DNA of 64,000 nt from Pseudomonas fluorescens (GCF_018614655.1 NZ_JAGGOG010000026.1:59628-123627); one strand, 5' to 3'; positions 17,295 through 26,096 are shown, numbered from the stretch's first letter. Made by a program: numbers and translations. Notes: a model not told the origin generated them from the letters alone.

Positions 17295-18950
17295 TTACAG
17301 GGATTGCGGGTAAATGATGATCTCCAGATTGCCCTTGTAATAACGCTTGCCTCCCGGTGGCAGTTGCCCGGCTTCACGCATTTCGCTGGTGCTCTTGACC
17401 CGCATGATGACCCCCACCGAGCCTTGTCGGCGGGCTTCGACGAGCCAGGACTGGACGCTGTCCAGGCCGACCTTGCGGTGGGCCGAGTCGGGGTAGTTGA
17501 GGCCATAGCGCAACTCGCCGACGCTGTTGTAGAACGCCACCTCGGGCCGTCGCAGGCGCCAGGACAAAGCCGATGCGGAGTCCAGTTCATTGCTCAGCAG
17601 TGCGCGGGTCTGCTGCAGCTCGTCCAGGTGTTCAAGGATGAACTGGTCGGGCATTTCGTTATCCGTCACCACGGCCGGCATACCCACGGGCAGCAGCGCG
17701 ACCAGCAGGCCGATGCCCAGGGCGGGCATTGCCCACAGGGTCAGCGGGCGCAGCACTTGCAACAGACTTGTCAGCATCCAGCCCATCAATACGATGTAGG
17801 CCAGGGACAGGCTGAACATCTCACCATGACTGTTGCCGTACAGCGGTCGCTCGATTTGCAGGTAAATCAGCACGACCATCGCCGTCAGGCCGATCAGGAA
17901 GTTAAGCAGGCCGTTGATGAACAGGGACCGGGGTTTGGCGCGGGTCAGCAGATCGATCAGGGTATGCCCCATCAGCAACGCCAGGGGTAGCAGGCACGGC
18001 ATGATGTAGGTCGGCAACTTGCCTTTGCTCAGGCTGAAAAAGGCCAGGGGCAGCAGGAACCACAGGGCCAGGAAAACCATGGCCGGCTGGCGTTTTTCCT
18101 GCCAGATCTTGATCAGCGTCGACGGCAGCAATGCGGCCCACGGCAAGCAGGACACCACGATGATCGGCAGGAAGAACCACCACGGCCGGGCGTGTTGTGC
18201 ATTGTCGGCGGCAAACCGGCGGATGTGTTCATGCCAGAAAAAGAAGCGCCAGTAGTCGGGCTCCTGGGCGTGCACCGCCAATGCCCATGGCAGGCATATC
18301 ACTGCAGCCACCAGCATCGCCGGTGGGCCGTAACGCAGGAGTTCCCCCAGCCGACGTTGCCAGATCATGTAGGGCAGGGCGATCAATACCGGCAACAGCC
18401 AGGCGAGAAACCCCTTGGTCAGGAAGCCCATGCCGCAGGCGACGCCCAGCAGCGCCCAGAATGCGAGGCGGCTGCGTGGGGTGCGGCTGTCGAGGGCGAA
18501 CCACAGCGCTACCAGGCTCAGGTTGACCCAGAATGTGAATTGCGGGTCGAGGTTGGAGTACCCCGCTTGCCCGGCCACTAGGCCAAAGCTCATGTAAAGC
18601 AGGGCACACGCAAAGCTTTTGCGTGGGTCGTTCCACAGGCGTCGGGCGATCAGGTAGGCCAGCAATACGCTCAAGCCCGTCGTCAAGGCCGAGGCGATAC
18701 GTACCCCGAACAGGTTTTCGCCAAACACGGCCTGGCCGAGCGCGATCAGCCAGTAGCCTGCGGCAGGTTTTTCAAAATAACGTACGCCCATGAAGTGTGG
18801 AGACACCCAGTTGCCACTCATGAGCATTTCCTGGCTGATCTGGGCGTAGCGACTTTCGTCTGGCGTCCATAGGCCATGCAGGCCCAGAGGCAACAGGTAG
18901 AACAGGGAAAATGCCAGTAACAGTAAGGGCAGCGGTTTGATTCGGGTCAT
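17295..18950 (-). CDS. arnT: ArnT-type 4-amino-4-deoxy-L-arabinose lipid A transferase
   Basis: A 551-aa inner-membrane glycosyltransferase, matching the usual ArnT length. The start MTRIKPLPLLLLAFSLFYLLPLGLHGLWTPDESRYAQ has the family motif with the catalytic-type Asp/Glu pair (TPDESRYA), followed by about twelve helices and a C-terminal periplasmic domain. ATG 18950 has GGAG eight bases upstream and is preferred over the TTG at 18953. ArnT moves L-Ara4N from undecaprenyl phosphate to lipid A, lowering surface charge and polymyxin sensitivity. The rest of the arn operon is absent here, so it is an isolated copy paired with a second ArnT-like gene. Confidence 0.85.
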   Translation of the reverse strand: MTRIKPLPLLLLAFSLFYLLPLGLHGLWTPDESRYAQISQEMLMSGNWVSPHFMGVRYFEKPAAGYWLIALGQAVFGENLFGVRIASALTTGLSVLLAYLIARRLWNDPRKSFACALLYMSFGLVAGQAGYSNLDPQFTFWVNLSLVALWFALDSRTPRSRLAFWALLGVACGMGFLTKGFLAWLLPVLIALPYMIWQRRLGELLRYGPPAMLVAAVICLPWALAVHAQEPDYWRFFFWHEHIRRFAADNAQHARPWWFFLPIIVVSCLPWAALLPSTLIKIWQEKRQPAMVFLALWFLLPLAFFSLSKGKLPTYIMPCLLPLALLMGHTLIDLLTRAKPRSLFINGLLNFLIGLTAMVVLIYLQIERPLYGNSHGEMFSLSLAYIVLMGWMLTSLLQVLRPLTLWAMPALGIGLLVALLPVGMPAVVTDNEMPDQFILEHLDELQQTRALLSNELDSASALSWRLRRPEVAFYNSVGELRYGLNYPDSAHRKVGLDSVQSWLVEARRQGSVGVIMRVKSTSEMREAGQLPPGGKRYYKGNLEIIIYPQSL

Positions 18951-19314
18951 CAATAGGGCTCCCCCAGGCAGCGTTGGCGGCGAGTCGACGTGAGTGTCGA
19001 ATCCGCGAAAGAGCAGGTGCCGGGGTTTCTCGGGTGGGCCGGGGGTGGAAACTCAATATAAAAAACACGCACAGAGCGTCATCCCTTAAACAGTCTGTTA
19101 GTCGTCAGGAAGAACAAAGAGCCGCGCATTGCAGTCAAACCGGTGTCGGGTGCGATATCCAACAACGCACTGAAATTTTCATCATGTATAAACACTATTT
19201 GTTAGCTGGCTACTAAAGCGCGCAGGGTGAGCCTGTATTCGAACAGTAAAAGATGCCATGTCATGGCTGTCTTTTTGCTGAACAAACTGGGTGTGATTAG
19301 ATGTAATAAAGTGT
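18951..19314. other. Intergenic region upstream of arnT, no gene seen
   Basis: This 364-bp gap is AT-richer than its surroundings and holds no supported gene. It contains a short hairpin, GCCATG-T-CATGGC (near 19254-19266), running into a T-rich stretch, and one copy of the 19-bp repeat GCTGTCTTTTTGCTGAACA (19266-19284), whose second copy lies beyond the phosphatase gene. It probably carries the arnT promoter. Confidence 0.5.
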
Positions 19315-20100
19315 TTAAAGTTGTTTGAGTGCGGTCGGCCAGTCCTTTGTATTCATGATACCCAGTGCCTTGAGTTTTCCATTGGCACCGACCCTCACGA
19401 ACAGCGCGCTGCCGTATTCGGCGTGAACGGCATGTGGGTAGCCGAGTTCCTTCTCCAGGTCGCTGATGCAGGCACTGTGGGTCACCAGCAGCAGGTTGCG
19501 CCCGTCGGCTTTATGCGCAATCAACTCCTCGGCGATGGCGTTGCCGCAGATGGCCAGAGGGCCGGGGGACAACTCGGTCTTGCCGAACATGAAGAGCGAG
19601 GTCTGTGCGGTACGCGTGGCTGGGCTGCTCAGTACATCACTGTTGGCCATGCCCAGGGTTTGAAAGGCTTTGCCCACGGCAGTGGCGATGACAGTGCCGG
19701 TAACGGTCAGGCCGTCTGCTGGGCCCAGGCAAGGGTTGCTGGAGCGGTCGCAGCGCTCCTCGTGGCGTATCAGAACGATCAGGTCGCCGTCACGCCAACT
19801 GGACACGACGCCCGAGCTGAGCATGCGATGGCCCGCACTCAAGTCCGGGGGCGTAGTTGGCCATAACATCACGCCAGTCACCAACACGCCAGTCACGGCA
19901 ATACCCACCAGGCTCAGCCAGAGCTTCTTGAGTCGTTTTACCGAAGCCCAGCGCGAGCGGGATTTGGGCAGGGTCAGGTCAACCACACTATTCACCATGG
20001 GCAGCTATTGATAGCGTTAAATTAAACAGGCACAACTAACAGGTGGCGGTTTGCAATGGAGCAAGAGCCTGTCACAGCGCTGCTGTCTTTTTGCTGAACA
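19266..20100. repeat. Pair of exact 19-bp direct repeats flanking the phosphatase gene
   Basis: GCTGTCTTTTTGCTGAACA occurs at 19266-19284 and again at 20082-20100, in the same orientation, with a shared GATGTAA a little further on in each. Each copy lies upstream of a minus-strand gene (arnT and the histidine phosphatase), so they may be binding sites for a shared regulator or footprints of an old duplication. Confidence 0.75.
19315..19998 (-). CDS. Histidine phosphatase superfamily protein, Ais/PmrG-like
   Basis: A 227-aa protein with an N-terminal signal anchor (residues about 23-48) and a histidine-phosphatase domain. The first catalytic motif is LIRHEERCDRSSNPC (family R-H-x-E), a second conserved region is SSPATRTAQTS, and the second catalytic His is in LLVTHSACI. 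The RHxERCDRSxxxC pattern is characteristic of Ais/PmrG proteins, proposed to dephosphorylate LPS core heptose. Its place next to ArnT fits an LPS-modification role in the periplasm. The C-terminal helix is short and ends TKDWPTALKQL. Confidence 0.8.
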   Translation of the reverse strand: MVNSVVDLTLPKSRSRWASVKRLKKLWLSLVGIAVTGVLVTGVMLWPTTPPDLSAGHRMLSSGVVSSWRDGDLIVLIRHEERCDRSSNPCLGPADGLTVTGTVIATAVGKAFQTLGMANSDVLSSPATRTAQTSLFMFGKTELSPGPLAICGNAIAEELIAHKADGRNLLLVTHSACISDLEKELGYPHAVHAEYGSALFVRVGANGKLKALGIMNTKDWPTALKQL

Positions 20101-20326
20101 TCTCGATGTAAAAACATTTAGGTACGGCAACTAGTAAGTTGCAGGTAACGGATGTGTTATCTGCACATGAGGGGGCAATTTAAAGTGCGGGAGGTTGACG
20201 GCCAGTGAAATGAATGTGAAAAAAATGCGGTGGTTCATGAGGGCTCTCCTTTGGCCCTGTGTTGTGACATAAAAATGTGACAACCGTTATTCTCTGCTTT
20301 CAGTCCGATGGCAGGTGGGTGTTCAA
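19999..20326. other. Divergent intergenic region between phosphatase and ABC operon
   Basis: About 330 bp separate the minus-strand phosphatase from the plus-strand ABC operon, so both promoters should lie here. It carries the second copy of the 19-bp repeat (20082-20100), a direct repeat TGTGACA (near 20264 and 20276), and a 20-codon open frame (20210-20272, MNVKKMRWFMRALLWPCVVT) that I do not call as a gene. Confidence 0.45.
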
Positions 20327-20995
20327 ATGTTGCAGGTGCGAGGTGTCTTCAAGAACTACGGAACACCCTCGGGGCCATTGGTGGTTTTGACAGGTGTCGA
20401 CCTCGACCTCGGTGAGCGTAGCAGTCTGGCGTTGATGGGCGAGTCTGGAAGTGGGAAAAGTACCTTACTGCACCTGGTAGCCGGGCTCGACCACGTGGAT
20501 CGAGGCACTATTGAGGTGGGTGAGCAGCGCCTGGACCGCATGACCGAATCGCAACTGGCCCACTGGCGCCGCACCGAAATTGGCTTGGTGTTCCAGCAGT
20601 TCAACCTGATCGGTAGCCTGCGGGTGGAGGACAACCTGGCGTTTCAGGCGCGCCTGGCAGGGCGTTTTGATCCGTTGTGGCAGGCGCAACTGGTGGAGCG
20701 CCTGGGACTGGGGGATTTGCTCCAGCGTTACCCGGAACAGTTATCCGGTGGCCAGCAACAGCGGGTGGCGGTAGGACGCGCGCTGGCGTCCCGGCCAGGG
20801 TTACTGCTGGCGGACGAGCCCACCGGCAACCTCGACGAAGCCACCAGCGACGAGGTGCTGCAACTGCTGCTCGACCTTTTGCACGACAGCGCCACCAGCT
20901 TGCTGATGGTCACCCACAGCCCTCGAATCGCGGCGCGCCTGGACCGGCAGATGGTATTGCATCGCGGCCATGTGGTTGCGGCGCAGGCCCGCTGA
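20327..20995 (+). CDS. LolD/MacB-type ABC transporter ATPase
   Basis: A 222-aa ATPase of the lipoprotein/macrolide exporter class. Walker A GESGSGKS is at residues 38-45, the signature is LSGGQQQRVAVGRAL, Walker B is LLLADEPTGNLDE, and the H-loop is VTHSP. ATG 20327 has AGGTGG upstream; a GTG at 20315 is an alternative. It is followed one base later by an FtsX-type permease and then an AttH-like lipoprotein, so the trio forms one operon. ATPases of this class drive mechanical extraction of substrates from the inner membrane or periplasm rather than classical import. Confidence 0.92.
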   Translation: MLQVRGVFKNYGTPSGPLVVLTGVDLDLGERSSLALMGESGSGKSTLLHLVAGLDHVDRGTIEVGEQRLDRMTESQLAHWRRTEIGLVFQQFNLIGSLRVEDNLAFQARLAGRFDPLWQAQLVERLGLGDLLQRYPEQLSGGQQQRVAVGRALASRPGLLLADEPTGNLDEATSDEVLQLLLDLLHDSATSLLMVTHSPRIAARLDRQMVLHRGHVVAAQAR

Positions 20996-20996
20996 G

Positions 20997-23474
20997 ATGC
21001 GGGTTATTTATTGGACGTTGCGGGCGCTGCTCAGCCATTGGCGTCGGCACCCGGTGCAGTTTTTCAGTGTGCTGACCGGGTTGTGGCTGGCCACTGCGCT
21101 GTTGACCGGCGTGCAAGCGCTCAACAGCCAGGCGCGTGACAGCTATGCCCGGGCCAGTCAGTTGATCGGTGGTGAACCCCAGGCCAGCCTTGTCGCGCCG
21201 GACGGTTCGAGTTTTTCGCAGGCGTTGTTTGTCACGCTGCGCCGTGCCGGGTGGCCGGTGTCTCCAGTGGTCCAGGGCCGTGTGGTGCTCCAAGGGCACG
21301 AAGACCAGCGTGTGCAATTGATGGGCATTGACCCGGTGTCGCTGCCGGGAGGCGGATCACTTGCCGGGCAGACCCTGGACCGTGGGCAGAGGGTCGCCTT
21401 CTTCACTCCGCCGGGCCGTACCTGGGTCGCTCCAAAGACGCTGCAAGCGTTGGGCCTGCAAGAGGGCGAGCAACCCCTGACAGCCAGTGGCCAGCCTTTG
21501 CCACCGCTGCAGGCACAGCCCGATATGGCCCCCGGTCTCTTGCTGACCGACATCGGCTTTGCTCAACCACTGCTGGACATGCCCCAACGCTTGTCGCGGC
21601 TATTGCTGGACAAGGCCTTTGCCGCGACGCATCCCGCCTTGCCGGCAGAGATAAGCGGTCAGCTGCAACTCAAGGCCGGCGAGGAAAACAACCTCGCGCG
21701 CCTGACTGAAAGCTTCCACTTGAACCTTGATGCCCTGGGCTTTCTGTCCTTTGTAGTAGGGCTGTTCATTGTCCACGCCGCCATCGGCCTGGCCCTGGAA
21801 CAACGACGCGGCCTATTGCGCACCTTGCGTGCCTGCGGGGTCAGCGCTCGGGCGCTGATCTTCAGTTTGAGTATCGAACTGGGTGGCCTGGCCTTGTTGG
21901 GCGGGCTGGCCGGGGTGGCCAGCGGATACGTGTTGGCCAGCCTGTTGCTGCCGGATGTGGCGGCCAGCTTGCGGGGCCTGTACGGCGCCGAAGTGGCCGG
22001 GCAACTGAGCCTCAGCCCGTTATGGTGGGCCAGCGGGCTGGGCTTGAGCCTGCTCGGTGCCTTGCTCGCCGGGGCCAGCAGCTTGTGGCGTGCGGCCCGG
22101 CTTCCGTTGTTGGCGCTGGCCAATGCCCAGGCCTGGCACCAGGCTCACGGGCGCTGGTTACGCCGTCAGGGTTGGGTGGCGGCTGCGGCCTTGTTGGTTG
22201 CATTGTTGGCATTGTGGTGGGGCGACAGCCTGATCAGTGGTTTCGTGCTGATGGCGGCCTTGTTGCTGGGGGCCGCCCTGGGTTTGCCGGTGTTGCTCAA
22301 CGTCCTGCTCAAGGCGGTGCTGGGCCGTAGTCGTTCGGTGCTGGGCCAATGGTTTCTCGCTGACTGTCGGCAACAGTTGCCGGCGTTGAGCCTGGCGTTG
22401 ATGGCTTTGCTGTTGGCGCTAGCGGCCAATATCGGCGCAGGCTCCATGACCTCGGGCTTTCGCCAGACCTTCAACAATTGGCTGGAGCAGCGGCTGACCG
22501 CCGAGCTGTACGTCAATCCGCAAAACCCGGCCCAGGCCGAGCAGTTGCAGCAGTGGCTGGCGCAGCAACCCTTGGTGCAAACGGTGCTGCCCACCTGGCA
22601 AGTGCCGGTGCAATTGCAGGGCTGGCCGGCGGATGTTTTTGGTGTGGTGGATGACCCCACCTATCGCCAGCACTGGCCGTTGCTGCAAGCCGTGGCAGGT
22701 GATCCGTGGGATCAGTTGGTGCAGGGCGATACGCTGATGCTCAGCGAGCAACTGGCACGCCGGTTGAAAGTACAATTGGGCGATACGGTGACGATCCCGA
22801 CGCCACAGGGGGCATGGTCGCCCACGGTGGTGGGGATCTACGCCGACTATGGCAATCCCAAGGGCCACATTCTGGTTAACGCCCGGCACCTGTTGCAGCA
22901 CTGGCCGGGATCATCCCCGGCGCGTTTCAACCTGCGGGTAGTACCGGCAAATGTGCCGGCGCTGGTGCGCGAGGTGCAAGCCCGGTTTGCCCTGGAAGAC
23001 AGCCGTATCGTCGACCAACAGCAACTCAAGGGTTGGTCGAACCAAGTCTTCGAGCGCACGTTTGCGGCCACCGCCGCCCTCAACAGTTTGACCCTGGGCG
23101 TGGCTGGCGTGGCGCTGTTCATCAGCCTGCTGACCCAGAGCCAAAGCCGACTCGGCCAATTGGCGCCGTTGTGGGCGTTAGGGGTGACGCGACGACAATT
23201 GATGCTGCTCAACCTGGGGCAAACCTGGCTGCTGGCGGTGCTGACCCTGGTGCTGGCGCTGCCCTTGGGTTTGCTCCTGGCGTGGTGCCTGGACGCGGTG
23301 ATCAACGTACAGGCCTTTGGCTGGCGCCTGCCGTTGCAGGTGTTCCCCTGGCAGTTGGCCCAGTTGCTGGGGCTGGCGATGCTCGCCACGTTGTTGGCCT
23401 CAGCCTGGCCGCTCTGGCAGTTGTACCGCAGTCGTCCGGCCGATTTGCTGAGGACCTTTGCCCATGAAGATTAA
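20997..23474 (+). CDS. FtsX-like ABC transporter permease
   Basis: An 825-aa permease from ATG 20997, one base after the ATPase stop. It has two FtsX-type modules: a first helix (about 20-40), a large periplasmic domain to about 235, a helical bundle around 240-450 with an extra central membrane segment, a second periplasmic domain (about 470-680), and three final helices ending in SRPADLLRTFAHED. A double FtsX arrangement in one chain is typical of LolCE-like and AttF/G-like exporters. Together with the upstream ATPase it probably handles a lipid or lipoprotein cargo. Confidence 0.88.
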   Translation: MRVIYWTLRALLSHWRRHPVQFFSVLTGLWLATALLTGVQALNSQARDSYARASQLIGGEPQASLVAPDGSSFSQALFVTLRRAGWPVSPVVQGRVVLQGHEDQRVQLMGIDPVSLPGGGSLAGQTLDRGQRVAFFTPPGRTWVAPKTLQALGLQEGEQPLTASGQPLPPLQAQPDMAPGLLLTDIGFAQPLLDMPQRLSRLLLDKAFAATHPALPAEISGQLQLKAGEENNLARLTESFHLNLDALGFLSFVVGLFIVHAAIGLALEQRRGLLRTLRACGVSARALIFSLSIELGGLALLGGLAGVASGYVLASLLLPDVAASLRGLYGAEVAGQLSLSPLWWASGLGLSLLGALLAGASSLWRAARLPLLALANAQAWHQAHGRWLRRQGWVAAAALLVALLALWWGDSLISGFVLMAALLLGAALGLPVLLNVLLKAVLGRSRSVLGQWFLADCRQQLPALSLALMALLLALAANIGAGSMTSGFRQTFNNWLEQRLTAELYVNPQNPAQAEQLQQWLAQQPLVQTVLPTWQVPVQLQGWPADVFGVVDDPTYRQHWPLLQAVAGDPWDQLVQGDTLMLSEQLARRLKVQLGDTVTIPTPQGAWSPTVVGIYADYGNPKGHILVNARHLLQHWPGSSPARFNLRVVPANVPALVREVQARFALEDSRIVDQQQLKGWSNQVFERTFAATAALNSLTLGVAGVALFISLLTQSQSRLGQLAPLWALGVTRRQLMLLNLGQTWLLAVLTLVLALPLGLLLAWCLDAVINVQAFGWRLPLQVFPWQLAQLLGLAMLATLLASAWPLWQLYRSRPADLLRTFAHED

Positions 23475-24528
23475 GTGCCTGTTGTGGGCTTCACTGCTGT
23501 TGCTGAGCGCCTGCGATAAGCCGGCGCCGCCTGAGGAAAGCTTCGCGGGCCTTGGCAGCGATGCCGCGGACTTTGCCCAGGTGGTGCCTGGCAAAGTCTT
23601 CAGTTTTCCTGAGGATCACGGCCCCCATGATGGCTTTCGCATCGAGTGGTGGTACGTCACCGCCAATCTGAAGGATGCCGAGGGCAACCCCTTCGGCGTG
23701 CAATGGACGCTCTTTCGCAACGCCCTCAAGGCCGGGCCGGTGCAACCGGGCTGGCATGATTCGACGATCTGGCTCGGCCATGCCGCCGTTACCTCCGCCG
23801 CCAGCCACTACGCCGCCGAGCGCTACGCCCGAGGTGGCGTGGGGCAGGCCGGCGCTCAAGTGGTGCCCTTCAATGCCTGGATCGACAACTGGAGTTTCGC
23901 CACCCGCCCAGACGCCGCGAACACGCTGACCGACATGCAACTCAAGGCGGGCGATGGGCATTTCAATTACGACCTGCACCTGACATCCAGCCGACCACTG
24001 ATCCTTCAGGGCGACAATGGCTACAGCCGCAAATCCGACCAGGGCCAGGCCTCGTACTACTACAGCCAGCCGTTTTTCCAGGCCAGCGGCAGCCTCACCC
24101 TCGATGGCAAAACCTACCAGGTCAGCGGCCCAGCATGGCTCGACCGCGAATGGAGCAGCCAGCCACTGACGGCCAACCAGACCGGCTGGGATTGGTTTTC
24201 GCTGCACCTGGACAGTGGTGAACAATTGATGTTGTTTCGGGTGCGGCAGAAAGAAGGTGAGTCCTACCTGACCGGCACCTGGATCGACCAGAAAGGGCAA
24301 ACCCAAACCTTGCACAATCAAGACATTCAACTCACGCCGCTGGACAGTACCCAGATCGATGGACGCCGTGTTCCAACACGTTGGTCGCTGAAGGTGCCTG
24401 GCAAACAGCTCGACATCACCCCCGAAGCGGTAAACCCGAGGGCGTGGATGAAGGTGAGCATTCCGTATTGGGAAGGGCCGGTGCGATTTGAGGGCGGGGT
24501 GGGGTATTTGGAGATGACGGGGTATTAG
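23464..24528 (+). CDS. AttH/CrtC-like lipocalin-family lipoprotein
   Basis: A 354-aa lipoprotein. The signal peptide MKIKCLLWASLLLLSAC has a lipobox (LLSAC), followed by a two-lobed lipocalin-like domain of the AttH/carotenoid 1,2-hydratase family. Characteristic segments are RIEWWYVTANL near the start and GPAWLDREWSSQ in the second half. The ATG lies inside the permease gene (11-bp overlap), so translation is coupled. AttH-type proteins occur with an ABC ATPase and FtsX permeases, as in attEFGH of Agrobacterium, but the substrate remains unsettled. It may bind a lipophilic ligand in the periplasm. Confidence 0.85.
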   Translation: MKIKCLLWASLLLLSACDKPAPPEESFAGLGSDAADFAQVVPGKVFSFPEDHGPHDGFRIEWWYVTANLKDAEGNPFGVQWTLFRNALKAGPVQPGWHDSTIWLGHAAVTSAASHYAAERYARGGVGQAGAQVVPFNAWIDNWSFATRPDAANTLTDMQLKAGDGHFNYDLHLTSSRPLILQGDNGYSRKSDQGQASYYYSQPFFQASGSLTLDGKTYQVSGPAWLDREWSSQPLTANQTGWDWFSLHLDSGEQLMLFRVRQKEGESYLTGTWIDQKGQTQTLHNQDIQLTPLDSTQIDGRRVPTRWSLKVPGKQLDITPEAVNPRAWMKVSIPYWEGPVRFEGGVGYLEMTGY

Positions 24529-24713
24529 AGTAATTGCCGGTCAGTTAAGCCGAACAATGTCGGGCACCTGTGCAAGCAAACCCTGATCAGCAGCACCAAG
24601 AGCTGATTTGTTGTAGCGGTATCCGGGGATACAGGCCTTGCGGTCGGTGTCCCTTTTTTGTCCCCGGGGTTTCAGTGCAACCTGCAGCGGCAGCCGCGCC
24701 CGGCGGGTGTTCT

Positions 24714-24854
24714 TCAACGAACCCGGGTACAGGCGGTGGTGATAGGCGAGTAGTTGCTCGCGTGGACCTTGGTGGGCATCAGCAGCAGGAAGGCAATAAC
24801 GGCGATCAGGATGATCAGGAGCAGGTGCCGAGCTTTCCTTGGGCGGGTGTTCAT
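24714..24854 (-). CDS. Small single-pass membrane peptide coupled to fatty acid hydroxylase
   Basis: A 46-codon frame whose ATG overlaps the TGA of the hydroxylase gene (ATGA, 24851-24854), with AGGAACGG just upstream inside that gene. The product (MNTRPRKARH, then LLLIILIAVIAFLLLM, then a short polar tail) has a basic N-terminus and one transmembrane or signal-like segment. I do not recognise a family. The four-base overlap, ribosome site and coherent membrane topology support expression with the hydroxylase; length alone would not. Confidence 0.55.
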   Translation of the reverse strand: MNTRPRKARHLLLIILIAVIAFLLLMPTKVHASNYSPITTACTRVR

Positions 24855-25537
24855 GACCGTTCCTGGGTGTCGTTGGGCTCGTGGGTGGCGGGCTCCCAGT
24901 GCAGGGTACCGAACAGGTAGTCCATCAGTGGCAGGACGATGTTGAAGTTGCGTCCTTGCATCAGTTCGCGACGGTGATGCAGGGCGTGCAGTTGACGCAT
25001 CTGGCGAATCCAGGGGAGACGCGCCAAGGGGTGGTGGTCGTGCAGGTGTTCGCAGGCGTGGAAGATTTCGTAGAGCAGGTAGCCGAGGATCATGCAGCCG
25101 GCAAACAGGCCGGCGACGTTGGGGTTCAGTTGCTTGAGCAGCCACCAGGCGGGGAGGGTGATGGCCAGGCTGTGGAGGATGATCAGCCAGGCGGGGAACA
25201 GGATGACGCGCCAGTCTTTTGCACTTTGGTAGGTCATGTGGCCGGGGGTGAAGAAGCTGTGGTGGTCGCCGGTGTGGCGGGCGTAGAACAGTGTGGCGAG
25301 GGCGTGTTTGTGGTGGCCCAGGTGGCGATGGACGAGGTAGATGCACAGGTTGAAGAACACCAGGGACAGCGGGATGGTCAGCCATTCCAGGGGTTGGACC
25401 TGGTGGGCGGTGGACCAGAACAACGTGATGCAAAGCAGGCCGTAACCCAGTACGAAACCGGCGTGTAGCCAAGGGTTGTAGCGGGGGTGGACGCTGGCGC
25501 GGTAGCGGGTACGGAAGGCCTCGGTGGGGTGGGGCAT
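24851..25537 (-). CDS. Fatty acid hydroxylase / sterol desaturase superfamily membrane protein
   Basis: A 228-aa integral membrane di-iron enzyme. The histidine clusters expected for the superfamily are all visible: HRHLGHH, HTGDHH, HACEHLHDHH and LHALHHRR. At least four hydrophobic helices separate them. Such enzymes hydroxylate or desaturate acyl or isoprenoid chains using O2. It is last but one in a minus-strand pair with a 46-residue membrane peptide. No electron-transfer partner is adjacent, and the substrate is unknown; a role in acyl-chain tailoring is only a guess. Confidence 0.87.
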   Translation of the reverse strand: MPHPTEAFRTRYRASVHPRYNPWLHAGFVLGYGLLCITLFWSTAHQVQPLEWLTIPLSLVFFNLCIYLVHRHLGHHKHALATLFYARHTGDHHSFFTPGHMTYQSAKDWRVILFPAWLIILHSLAITLPAWWLLKQLNPNVAGLFAGCMILGYLLYEIFHACEHLHDHHPLARLPWIRQMRQLHALHHRRELMQGRNFNIVLPLMDYLFGTLHWEPATHEPNDTQERS

Positions 25538-25670
25538 GGGCGCGGCTCGTTGTTATTTTTTTGGGTGGGGTGAGCTTAGTCGGTTGTGGGGATTATGCGA
25601 GTTCGTAGCTTGCACACCCCAGGCCCGGGCTCTAAGCTCCACCACTCCTGCCCCTGGCGACGCGTAAACC

Positions 25671-26093
25671 ATGCCCACCCCGAGACCCTCGTTGACCCTC
25701 ACCCTGCTGCAAGCCCGCGAAGCGACCATGGCCTTTTTCCGCCCGCTGCTCAACGAACACGACCTGACCGAGCAGCAATGGCGAGTCATCCGCATCCTGC
25801 GCCGCCAAGGCGAGCTGGAAAGTCATCAACTGGCCCACCTGGCCTGTATCCTCAAACCCAGCATGACCGGGGTGTTGGCGCGGCTGGAACGTGACGGTAT
25901 CGTGCGGCGCAGAAAGTCTGCTGAAGACCAGCGTCGGGTGTTCGTCGCCCTTACTGAGCTTGGGCAACAGCGTTTTGTCGACATGAGCGAGGGGATGGAA
26001 AGTAACTACCTGAAGATCCAGGAACAGTTCGGCGAGGAGCAACTCGAGCAACTGATGACGTTGCTCGAAAAGCTCAAAGGCATCAAACCCTGA
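25671..26093 (+). CDS. MarR-family regulator, HpaR-like
   Basis: A 140-aa MarR regulator with a winged-helix core (LTEQQWRVIRILRRQGELESHQLAH, then KPSMTGVLARLERDGIVRRRKSAEDQRRVFVALTELG). The start SLTLTLLQAREATMAFFRPLLNEHDLTEQQWRV closely resembles HpaR, repressor of homoprotocatechuate catabolism. No hpa genes are in the window, so the target is elsewhere or different. It is divergent from the hydroxylase gene and converges on the NodT-like gene, with three bases between stop codons. Confidence 0.87.
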   Translation: MPTPRPSLTLTLLQAREATMAFFRPLLNEHDLTEQQWRVIRILRRQGELESHQLAHLACILKPSMTGVLARLERDGIVRRRKSAEDQRRVFVALTELGQQRFVDMSEGMESNYLKIQEQFGEEQLEQLMTLLEKLKGIKP

Positions 26094-26096
26094 ACC

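Noticed and set aside
19300..19330. PhoP-box-like direct repeat (TGTTTA near TTGTTTG)
   Set aside because: Spacing is one base short of the PhoP box and the site overlaps the end of the phosphatase coding region, far from the arnT start.
20210..20272. 20-codon frame as a real gene
   Set aside because: Too short to support alone and the nearest good ribosome site is about 17 bases away; mentioned only as a possible leader.
24855..25472. Alternative minus-strand frame over the fatty acid hydroxylase, rich in Pro/Arg/His
   Set aside because: Shadow of the hydroxylase in another frame; only its last 46 codons, beyond the hydroxylase stop, look real and are listed separately.
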